Assembly (NCBI RefSeq): GCF_030145145.1
Contig: NZ_JAQYWD010000006.1
Coordinates: 62,001-126,000 of the forward strand
Length of the DNA: 64,000 nucleotides
Reading direction: 5' to 3'
Source: Desulfobacula sp.
Lineage (GTDB): Bacteria > Desulfobacterota > Desulfobacteria > Desulfobacterales > Desulfobacteraceae
A program made the position numbers and the translations under genes. Each line of letters opens with the position of its first letter. Positions within the stretch are counted from its first letter, which is position 1. Shown here piece by piece: positions 35,376 to 41,716 of this stretch. The notes beneath the pieces are model-generated. The model was not told where the DNA came from. It did not search any database and saw only the letters and a list, made by a program, of their open reading frames with translations.

Positions 35376-35948
35376 TTAAGAACTCCGTTGGTTGTTGTCA
35401 ATCCTTTCATGCTGCCTGCTGTATTCGTACAGAAGAATTGAAGCGGCCACACTCACATTCAAACTCTGGGATTTGCCAAACTGGGGGATAGTCATCCGCC
35501 TGATCCCGGGAAACAAGTCCGGTTCAAAGCTGATCCCGAATTCTTCGTGACCGAAGATAAAGGCGCTTTTAAGGGGCATTGCTGTTTGGGTAATGGAGTC
35601 TCCTTTGCCGGGTTCCAGGATAAACGGGACATAGCCCTTGTTCATCAGGCGGGTATAGCAGGAAAAAAACGTGTTGTGAAATACGGTGGGCACCCATTTA
35701 AAGGCGCCCATTCCCGGCGCAGGATCAAAAAAATCGATCCCCACCAGGTGAACTTCATGGGCACCAAAGGCCTCGGCACTCCTGAAAATTTTCCCGATAT
35801 TATAGGAGGGCTTTAAATGATCCAGTACAATGATGCAGTCATGGATACCGGGTTTGGCCAGATAATTTTTATTTTTTTGTCGTCTGAACCGATTCTTGGC
35901 CCGATCTCTTTCAGCCTTCATCATCAGCCTGACTTTATGGGGTCCCAT
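35376..35948 (-). CDS. SpoU/TrmH-family RNA methyltransferase
   Basis: The 190-residue protein has a SPOUT fold: LDHLKPSYNIGKIFRSAEAF (motif 1 with the catalytic Arg), FIFGHEEFGISFE (motif 2) and MTIPQFGKSQSLNVSVAASI (motif 3, AdoMet knot). It is shorter than 23S Gm2251 enzymes and lacks their N-terminal substrate-binding domain, resembling TrmH/TrmL-type 2'-O-methyltransferases. The RNA target is not known. Confidence 0.88.
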   Translation of the reverse strand: MGPHKVRLMMKAERDRAKNRFRRQKNKNYLAKPGIHDCIIVLDHLKPSYNIGKIFRSAEAFGAHEVHLVGIDFFDPAPGMGAFKWVPTVFHNTFFSCYTRLMNKGYVPFILEPGKGDSITQTAMPLKSAFIFGHEEFGISFEPDLFPGIRRMTIPQFGKSQSLNVSVAASILLYEYSRQHERIDNNQRSS

Positions 35949-36065
35949 AGAGGCTTCAACCTTTCATATCATTTTTTTCTGGCCCTTGATATACACTTCC
36001 CGGCATTAAATTGCAACGACCCGATAAGGATCTGTATTCCTTCAAAATATATATTGGTATCACGA

Positions 36066-36110
36066 TAACTCTTTCAGTCTTCAGCTTTAATGGACAGGGT
36101 CAGGCTTTTT
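36066..36110. repeat. Half-copy of the GGGTCAGGCTT repeat family
   Basis: The bases from AACTCTTTCAGTC to TAATGGACAGGGTCAGGCTT and a T-run parallel the left half of the element at 43957-44099 (AACTTTCGGACTTTAGCTCT, then AATGGACGGGGTCAGGCTTT). The right half is missing. Confidence 0.55.
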
Positions 36111-36177
36111 TCCCACCCTGGCCTCCCACCCATAGAATGAGGGGAGACCCGGTAACGCTGCGGCGGCTGATTTCAGG

Positions 36178-36942
36178 TTAAACCCATGCAATTTCAATGG
36201 CATCACACACCGATTCCATTTCCGGTATTGCCGCGTTCAGGGGATTGCCTTTCAGATTGTTTAAAAATATTGACTGGCTGTCCGGCAGCTGGCCGATAAT
36301 GCTGACACCCGCCAGTGCGGCGTTGAGATGGTTTTCACTCTCCGGGGTCACCCGGTTGAGGACAACGGATACCGGCAGATGGGCTTCTCCGGCAAAAACA
36401 GTCACCCGTTTCGCCATCATAATGGACTCATAAGACGGATCCACCACGCACAGGATTTGATCGCACTGTCCGTCAAGATTGCGCCCGAAATGTTCTACGC
36501 CGGCAGCTGTATCTACGATCACCAGGTCCTGCTGCTCAAGGCGGAGGGATGAAAACAGCAGACGGAAAAGTCTTCCCATGGGACAGGCACAGCCTTCTCC
36601 AAAATGGTGGATTTTGCCCAGGGACATCACCCGGATCCCTTCTGATGATGCGATACACTTGTCAGGCAGTTCATCCATTTTTAAATTTTGGGGGAACAAT
36701 TGGGGTCGGCCATCGAGAGAAATCCCGGACGTTTTTGTTTTTTCCTGAAATCCTTTTTTCCCCCCCAGGCTGTCCATGAGCGGTTCAGGTATATTCAACC
36801 CCAGCATACGGTATAAACCGACATTGGATTCGTCCGCATCCAGTAAAAAAACTCTTTTGCCTCTTTGCTGCATGCTGACAGCTAACATGGCGGCCACGGT
36901 ACTTTTACCACATCCGCCTTTTCCACAGATCAGTAGTTTCAT
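36178..36942 (-). CDS. cooC: CO dehydrogenase accessory ATPase CooC
   Basis: The 254-residue MinD/ParA-like ATPase has a deviant Walker A GKGGCGKST at residues 7-15, FLLDADESNVGLYRMLG, a CxC motif GEGCACPMGRLF (nickel site in CooC homologues) and VIVDTAAGVEHFGR. CooC helps load nickel into the C-cluster of CooS. It is encoded alone, 17 kb from cooS. The start follows GGAG at a somewhat long distance. Confidence 0.87.
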   Translation of the reverse strand: MKLLICGKGGCGKSTVAAMLAVSMQQRGKRVFLLDADESNVGLYRMLGLNIPEPLMDSLGGKKGFQEKTKTSGISLDGRPQLFPQNLKMDELPDKCIASSEGIRVMSLGKIHHFGEGCACPMGRLFRLLFSSLRLEQQDLVIVDTAAGVEHFGRNLDGQCDQILCVVDPSYESIMMAKRVTVFAGEAHLPVSVVLNRVTPESENHLNAALAGVSIIGQLPDSQSIFLNNLKGNPLNAAIPEMESVCDAIEIAWV

Positions 36943-37319
36943 GGGCGTATAACGTTCTCCTTTTAAAGATTTGTTTGGTTTCCATTTGTCACAGACAGTG
37001 TATCGATTTTATTGTCGGGATGCAAGCCGGAGAATTGCCGATATCGTCCTGGATTATGGCTAAATTACAGCTATAAAAAAGCGACAAATCTCTTGACAGG
37101 GGCATTTCTTTATTCTAAATTTCCCTAGTTTTACTAGGAAAAGAGAATGGCCCATTAATGATTCATAGCGATAAGTACTTTGTCTGATCTCAGGGTTGAA
37201 TGGGGAAAAAATTTGATATTTAAAAAACATATCTGTTTTCTGCTGCTTCAAACTGGTGTCAATTGAAATACCCCCTATCGCCGTTGATCAGCAAACAAAC
37301 GATGACACAGGAGAAACGT
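36943..37319. other. 377-bp intergenic region before the PEBP gene
   Basis: The region between divergent cooC and the PEBP gene contains a predicted promoter and palindrome (37093-37138). No small gene was recognised in the rest. Confidence 0.5.
37093..37138 (+). promoter_or_regulatory. Predicted promoter with overlapping palindrome
   Basis: TTGACA (37093-37098), a 17-base spacer and TAAATT (37116-37121) are followed at once by CCTAGT-TTT-ACTAGG (37124-37138), where transcription would start. The palindrome could be an operator. It lies about 180 bases before the PEBP ATG. Confidence 0.4.
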
Positions 37320-37874
37320 ATGAAAAAAAGCGTATGGTTAATAGTGTTTGGAATCAGTCTTCTTGCAGCAGCAAGCATTGTTCATGCAGAGGGATTCACC
37401 CTTTCAAGTCCGGACCTTGCCGGACAATTATCCAATCAACAGATATTTAACGGGTTTGGCTGCAGCGGTGAAAACATCTCTCCCCAGTTGAACTGGAAAA
37501 ATGCTCCGGCAGGCACAAAAAGTTTTGCCGTCACCGTATATGACCCTGATGCACCGACAGGAAGTGGGTGGTGGCACTGGGTGATATATGATATTCCTGC
37601 CACGGTTCACTCCCTTGCAAAAAACGCCGGCAATATCACCGCCGCCATTGCCCCCAAAGGCAGTATTCAAAGCATGACAAGTTATGGGAAACCCGGTTTT
37701 GGCGGCGCCTGCCCACCGCCGGGAGACAGTCCCCACCAGTATATCTTTACGGTTTATGCCCTTAAAACAGAGACATTAGGGTTACCCGCAGCCGCGACAT
37801 CGGAACTGGTGGGCTTTTATCTGGGGCAGAATGTGCTGGCCAAGGCCTCTATCGTGGCCTATTATTCTCGGTAA
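37320..37874 (+). CDS. YbhB/YbcL-type PEBP protein, exported
   Basis: The protein has 184 residues from the ATG at 37320, with ACAGGAG upstream. It has a signal peptide (MKKSVWLIVFGISLLAAASI, cleavage near VHA-EG). The PEBP fold shows FNGFGCSGENISPQLNWKNA, VTVYDPDAPTGSGWWHWVIY, PCP-like GGACPPPGDSPHQYIFTVYA, all family hallmarks. Bacterial PEBP proteins bind phosphate-like ligands; the function is not established. It is monocistronic and ends at the terminator at 37900-37960. Confidence 0.9.
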   Translation: MKKSVWLIVFGISLLAAASIVHAEGFTLSSPDLAGQLSNQQIFNGFGCSGENISPQLNWKNAPAGTKSFAVTVYDPDAPTGSGWWHWVIYDIPATVHSLAKNAGNITAAIAPKGSIQSMTSYGKPGFGGACPPPGDSPHQYIFTVYALKTETLGLPAAATSELVGFYLGQNVLAKASIVAYYSR

Positions 37875-37899
37875 GCAGATGGGTAGATAACAAAATAAA

Positions 37900-37960
37900 G
37901 AGGGATTTTTTTCGTGGCACGCTTTTCTCTTTTCCACGGATCACCTTAAAAAAATCCCTC
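37900..37960. terminator. Bidirectional terminator
   Basis: GAGGGATTTTTTT (37900-37912) and AAAAAAATCCCTC (37948-37960) are perfect inverted arms with an inner CGTGG/CCACG pair. It is placed between the convergent PEBP and DUF364 genes and gives a T-run on both strands. Confidence 0.75.
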
Positions 37961-38007
37961 ATTTTGATGTGCCATTAAATATAAAACAAACTTTCAATTC
38001 AAGGGAG

Positions 38008-38805
38008 TTATTTTTCCCATTGAGTGAAAACAATCCCTCCATTTTTTTTAACCGCTTTAAACGGGAGGCCGGCGCGAATTCCCTGACCCACTTTTTCCCT
38101 GTCTGTCACCACGGAGCCGCAAAGATAGTCTGCCCCGTGGTCGAACAACGCAGGGGACACCGGGGTGGTGGGGCCGATAATCACGATGGTGGCCTGGGGT
38201 GCCCGGGACAGGAACCAGGCCATGCTGCGGGTTAAAAGGGCGGTCCCTGTAACAGCGAAGACCTCCAGTTCGGCCAGCACATTTTCCCATTGATCCCGGG
38301 GAACAGCGTTGGGGAGATCCCTTAATTCAAACAAATGAAAGGTGCCCACGCGGTCTTTTAATGCGTCCACAAAAGGGAATTCTCCCACAAGTCCAGTGAT
38401 TTTATCTTTGCCGAGCCTGGCGATCAGATCATCCGCCGGAAAATTCGACGGTTCAACCTGATTCGGGTCCGGGGCATTGCCGGCATTCAATGCGGCAAAC
38501 CCAAGAGAAATGCCAAAAGGAGACGGTTTGCGAATCAATCCGACCACGTCTTTGACCGGTTTGCCAACCATTTGATGTTCCAGATCCTTTTCGTGTTCCC
38601 GGGGACTTGCCCCCAACAGGGAGGAGAGCCCCATGCGGCCCCCGGCCGTCACTGCAATGAATTTGGGGCCTGCGATGATGTCTTCCACAACGGCATCCGG
38701 CCGGATAATGGATGACAGGATGCTGTCTGCAAGGGCTTTTTCTTCCCCTTCAAGGGGGCGGTCAGGAACAGTATTTGAGGGTGGGGTGCAGGAATAGGTG
38801 CTCAT
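38008..38805 (-). CDS. DUF364/DUF4213 protein
   Basis: The 265-residue protein has an N-terminal DUF4213-like part (AVTAGGRMGLSSLLG, FGISLGFAALNAGNAP) and a C-terminal DUF364 Rossmann-like part (VGEFPFVDALKDRVGTFHLF, ELEVFAVTGTALLTRSMAWF, IIGPTTPVSPALFDHGADYL). The family is predicted to bind or chelate heavy metal and occurs near metal-cofactor genes; no activity is proven. AAGGAAACCCAAT precedes the ATG. It lies 89 bases downstream of the radical-SAM maturase and may be co-transcribed. Confidence 0.83.
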   Translation of the reverse strand: MSTYSCTPPSNTVPDRPLEGEEKALADSILSSIIRPDAVVEDIIAGPKFIAVTAGGRMGLSSLLGASPREHEKDLEHQMVGKPVKDVVGLIRKPSPFGISLGFAALNAGNAPDPNQVEPSNFPADDLIARLGKDKITGLVGEFPFVDALKDRVGTFHLFELRDLPNAVPRDQWENVLAELEVFAVTGTALLTRSMAWFLSRAPQATIVIIGPTTPVSPALFDHGADYLCGSVVTDREKVGQGIRAGLPFKAVKKNGGIVFTQWEK

Positions 38806-38894
38806 ATTGGGTTTCCTTAATTAAGATATTGCCTTCTTTTTCATTCAAACAATTGTTGTCTCATGTGAATCGGTATAATATTGCCCAGAGCAAG

Positions 38895-40508
38895 TCAACC
38901 CTGAAAAAAACAATATGGATCCTTCCGGGTAAACACATCCAGGCTGTAACTGTGGGCGGCGGCCATGCATCCCCTGCAGACCAGGTTGAGCCGGCAGGAA
39001 CCGCAGTCGTCAGGTCCTTTCCGGTATCGCTCGGCAATATCCGAGTGGTATATTTCTGCCAATGACTGCCGGGTGATGTCGCCGATGGGTGAAGGGAATT
39101 TTCGGCAGGCATGCACCTCTCCCGTGGCCAGAACACTGACAAAGTTAAAGGCGGCGCCACATCCATAACCGGTGCATCCGCCGAACAGCGGGGATTGGTT
39201 TTTGTGAAGGAGGATGTTGAACAAGTTGTCTTTCAGCTGGAAGACAGGATGGGTTTCAGCGGCGTGGGCATAGGTTTCAAGGAAATCGCTGTACGTGTCC
39301 GGATCCGTCATGATGAGGTTTGCCCCTTCCCCCATCAGGGAAAGCCGGTTAAAGGTAAACAGGTCTACGCGGTCTTTGAGATATTCGCCCAGGGGGATCA
39401 CCTGGTCCAGATTATCCCGGGTCAGGGTCAGCATGACCTGGGAGTAAATACCCGTTTGCCGGAGGATGTCCAGAAAAGCCAGTATCCGTTGAAAATGTCC
39501 TTTTCCGCGCATATAGTCATTGTGGGGCTCAAGGCCTTCCAGGCTCACCTGATAGAACGAAGGCACCTGGATGGCCATGAGAGAGTCAATCTTATCCCGG
39601 GTTGTCGGATTGCCCAGAATGCCAATGAAGAACCCCCGGTCCGAGGCTTCCCGGTACAACCGGTGAAAATTGGTATGCAGCAGGGGATTGCCGCCGGTGA
39701 AAGAAACCTGTCCGAACAGGTGATGGGTGTGGCAGAAATCGTACAGGCTGTCCAGAATGGCGATTTCCCGGGACAGGGTCAGCGGTTCACAGGGCGTGCG
39801 GTCATAACAGTGGCGGCAGTGAAGATCACAGGCCTGGGTAATATGCCATTGCAGGGCAAATACCCTGGCAGTTCTGAAGGCGGCCGGTACAGATTCACTG
39901 TCAATGGCGGCCTTTGTGGGATCCCATTGGCATGTCCTAACGATGCCGGGTTTCGGCCCCAGAAGGATGCCCCTGTCCAGCGCCCGAAGAATAGCGCTGT
40001 TAATGGTGGCAATAGGCGTACCAGCCAGGTCTGCCACCTGTTCCGGTTTCAGGTTTTCCATGGTTATTTTCAAAGCCAGCAGGTCCTGGCGGGTGACCGG
40101 TTGCACCATTGGTTTGCTTTTAATGGGGTCCGGCCAGACCATGACCTGTTCATTCCCTTTCACAGGCAGATGTCCCTGGATGTCACCGTTCAAACGTGCT
40201 GCCAGATGTTTCCAGGTGTTTGAAAAAATCATCAGTCCGGGGTTGATGACACGATGGTCTGAATAGGGATCCATACGGATGAAGCGGTTGGCAAGTTTGA
40301 AGGCATGCCCTTCCATGGCCGCCAGCTCGGGAAGATAGGCCGGCAGGTTGAACTTTTTTGTGTTTTTCTGGAGGGCTAGTACAAAAGCTTCCACAGCGTC
40401 GGTTGTGGCGGCCATCTCCCGGAACAGGTCATCATCCATGCATTGCCGGGTGGCAGGAAAGATTTTGGGGTCCCTTAGAAGTATGTCTGTGACTGTTTTG
40501 TGCATCAT
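38895..40508 (-). CDS. sbtM: Radical SAM/SPASM peptide maturase, SbtM-like
   Basis: The protein has 537 residues. Residues 1-210 are an N-terminal extension with a winged-helix-like part (LKPEQVADLAGTPIATINSA). The radical SAM motif is Cys227, Cys231, Cys234 (TQACDLHCRHCYD); VSFTGGNPLLHTNF is the SAM-binding region. SPASM-type Cys follow: CTGYGCGAAF, GEVHACRKF, CGSCRLNLVCRGCM and a final C near the end, for auxiliary 4Fe-4S clusters. The length and layout fit the 'selenobiotic' peptide maturase family (SbtM, named from memory). The peptide gene with two UGA codons lies 160 bases upstream, matching the family's arrangement. Confidence 0.83.
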   Translation of the reverse strand: MMHKTVTDILLRDPKIFPATRQCMDDDLFREMAATTDAVEAFVLALQKNTKKFNLPAYLPELAAMEGHAFKLANRFIRMDPYSDHRVINPGLMIFSNTWKHLAARLNGDIQGHLPVKGNEQVMVWPDPIKSKPMVQPVTRQDLLALKITMENLKPEQVADLAGTPIATINSAILRALDRGILLGPKPGIVRTCQWDPTKAAIDSESVPAAFRTARVFALQWHITQACDLHCRHCYDRTPCEPLTLSREIAILDSLYDFCHTHHLFGQVSFTGGNPLLHTNFHRLYREASDRGFFIGILGNPTTRDKIDSLMAIQVPSFYQVSLEGLEPHNDYMRGKGHFQRILAFLDILRQTGIYSQVMLTLTRDNLDQVIPLGEYLKDRVDLFTFNRLSLMGEGANLIMTDPDTYSDFLETYAHAAETHPVFQLKDNLFNILLHKNQSPLFGGCTGYGCGAAFNFVSVLATGEVHACRKFPSPIGDITRQSLAEIYHSDIAERYRKGPDDCGSCRLNLVCRGCMAAAHSYSLDVFTRKDPYCFFQG

Positions 40509-40529
40509 ATCCCACTTCAGGTTACCGCT

Positions 40530-40576
40530 AAAAAATAAGGCCCCGCATGCCAGCCATCATAAAGCACACAGGCCTT
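40530..40576 (-). terminator. Intrinsic terminator between peptide and maturase genes
   Basis: On the minus strand AAGGCC (40576-40571) pairs with GGCCTT (40542-40537), with further GTGTGC/GCATGC pairing inside, followed by ATTTTTT. It ends about 22 bases before the maturase ATG. Partial read-through would give much more peptide than enzyme. Confidence 0.6.
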
Positions 40577-40597
40577 TCCTGTTTCTATTTCAATAGT

Positions 40598-40631
40598 CGG
40601 GCTTTGAAACTGCCGAAAGGTTCAAAGCCCG
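40598..40631 (-). terminator. Strong hairpin after the selenopeptide gene
   Basis: CGGGCTTTGAA and TTCAAAGCCCG are perfect 11-base arms with a 12-base loop, 37 bases after the peptide stop. There is no T-run, so it may stabilise the short mRNA rather than terminate. Confidence 0.5.
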
Positions 40632-40645
40632 GGAAATTGTTAATC

Positions 40646-40660
40646 AATGCCAACGGCACT
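40646..40660 (-). promoter_or_regulatory. Second SECIS-like hairpin (for UGA codon 61)
   Basis: After UGA (40676-40674) and 13 bases, AGTGCC-GTT-GGCATT forms a six-pair stem (one G-U) with a short GTT loop. Its distance is right for a bacterial SECIS, but the loop is small and the hairpin lies beyond the stop codon, so support is weaker than for the first. Confidence 0.35.
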
Positions 40661-40667
40661 GACGATA

Positions 40668-40856
40668 CTAGCCTCAGCCACTCTTTGCCGGGGGTTTTTG
40701 TTCCGCTTCCGTCTGCTGTGTTTCGGTGCTACCTGCACCGGCTTTTTTCTCAGCACTTCAGGCGGTTGAGCATCCAAAGCCTGTCAGTCCTGCACCGGCA
40801 ACCAATCCGGCAATGCTCAGGCCGGCCAGGAGTTTTTTTAAATCGGTTTTGTCCAT
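40668..40856 (-). CDS. sbtA: Selenocysteine peptide precursor, SbtA-like
   Basis: From an ATG at 40856, preceded by a perfect AGGAGGA, 62 codons run to TAG at 40668 with two in-frame UGA codons: codon 33 (40760-40758) and codon 61 (40676-40674), read here as selenocysteine (U). The leader is MDKTDLKKLLAGLSIAGL plus a Gly/Ala-rich hydrophobic stretch; then GFGCSTAUSAEKK, a Glu/Gln/Thr-rich linker, and KPPAKSGUG at the end. A hairpin with an AGGTA loop starts 18 bases after the first UGA. Standard gene callers miss it because of the UGAs. It is directly upstream of the SPASM maturase, so it is the likely substrate (RiPP precursor). Sec incorporation is inferred; selA/B/C/D are not in the window. 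Confidence 0.8.
40724..40740 (-). promoter_or_regulatory. SECIS-like hairpin for UGA codon 33
   Basis: CGGTGC-AGGTA-GCACCG is a perfect six-pair stem with a five-base loop containing GGU, beginning 18 bases after UGA. Bacterial SECIS elements need a short stem with GU in the loop within about 16-37 bases of UGA; the stem and loop here are very like the upper stem-loop of the E. coli fdhF SECIS (from memory). Confidence 0.65.
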
Positions 40857-41248
40857 ATCGTCCTCCTTGATTTAGGTTAACAGACAACAATGATCGTCAC
40901 CACCCAGTGTAGCGACAATTGTATGAGGCAGGATTGTATTTTTATACAATATCACACATGGGTTGGCCGTTTCAACTGAGAAAAAGGATTGATTTCGTCA
41001 ATGATATGCCCAGGGGCGTATCATTGTGGGGAGCCAAAGTATTCCCAGGGGATCTGAATGATCCCAGAACCCTTTTTATAATCATTTCCTGAGCTTGATT
41101 TTTTTGTTTAATATCACTATATATTCAAGACGGGAAATTTTGTTACTGTTCTGTAATTATTTCAATTTCCTGGGCTCATCGTTTTTTAGGGAAGGGAAAT
41201 CCGAAAGTAGCGGCATTAAACCATAGACCATAAAAAGGAGATGATTGT
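40857..41248. promoter_or_regulatory. 392-bp divergent control region with two palindromes
   Basis: The region separates sbtA (minus) from the molybdenum hydroxylase genes (plus). ATTGTAT-TTTT-ATACAAT lies at 40933-40950, about 77 bases before the peptide ATG, with another ACAATTGTAT close by. CAATGATATGCCC and GGGCGTATCATTG (one mismatch) form a near-perfect palindrome at 40999-41026 with a two-base centre. No T-run follows either, so both look like protein-binding sites. No gene was seen. Confidence 0.5.
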
Positions 41249-41716
41249 ATGATTTCGTTAACAGTAAATGGCAAAAATTATACCTTAGATGTTCCTGAAG
41301 ATGTTACATTACTATGGGTTCTGAGGGATCATTTACACCTCACCGGAACCAAATTCAGTTGTGGTATTGGGGAGTGTGGGTCCTGCACGGTGCTAATTGA
41401 CGGTGAACCGGAAAGATCGTGTATGATGACCGCCGTGGATGCTGACGGCGCAAACATTACGACCATTGAAGGACTGCCCGAAGATCATCCGGTAAAACGG
41501 GCCTGGATTGAAGAACAGGTGGTTCAATGCGGGTATTGCCAGCCCGGCACCATCATGCAGGTTGCGGGCCTCCTCGCAAAAAACAAAAATCCTAACCCCC
41601 AGGAGATTTTCGATTCCATGGACAATATTATCTGTCGCTGTGGCACCTATCAGCGCATGAAAAAAGGGGTTGAAACGGCCATCAACATCATGCAAAAGGA
41701 GGGCTCGTCATCATGA
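41249..41716 (+). CDS. 2Fe-2S subunit of molybdenum hydroxylase (IorA-like)
   Basis: The 155-residue protein has two 2Fe-2S sites: CGIGECGSCTVLIDG plus C at 'RSCMM' (plant-ferredoxin type) and CGYCQPGTIMQ plus CRCGTYQRM (helical type). This is the small subunit of xanthine-oxidase-family enzymes such as isoquinoline 1-oxidoreductase and aldehyde dehydrogenase. It passes electrons from the Mo site. It has no signal peptide, so it would be exported folded with its TAT partner. AAAAAGGAG precedes the start; the stop overlaps the next ATG by four bases. Confidence 0.9.
   Translation: MISLTVNGKNYTLDVPEDVTLLWVLRDHLHLTGTKFSCGIGECGSCTVLIDGEPERSCMMTAVDADGANITTIEGLPEDHPVKRAWIEEQVVQCGYCQPGTIMQVAGLLAKNKNPNPQEIFDSMDNIICRCGTYQRMKKGVETAINIMQKEGSSS

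Noticed and set aside
40668-40856. Peptide gene as a pseudogene broken by stop codons
   Set aside because: Both breaks are UGA, each is followed by a SECIS-like hairpin, the frame ends in TAG, and a matching maturase is adjacent.
40547-40870. 107-codon plus-strand frame over the selenopeptide region
   Set aside because: It is the antisense of the peptide gene and its hairpins; the minus strand has the strong ribosome-binding site and leader.
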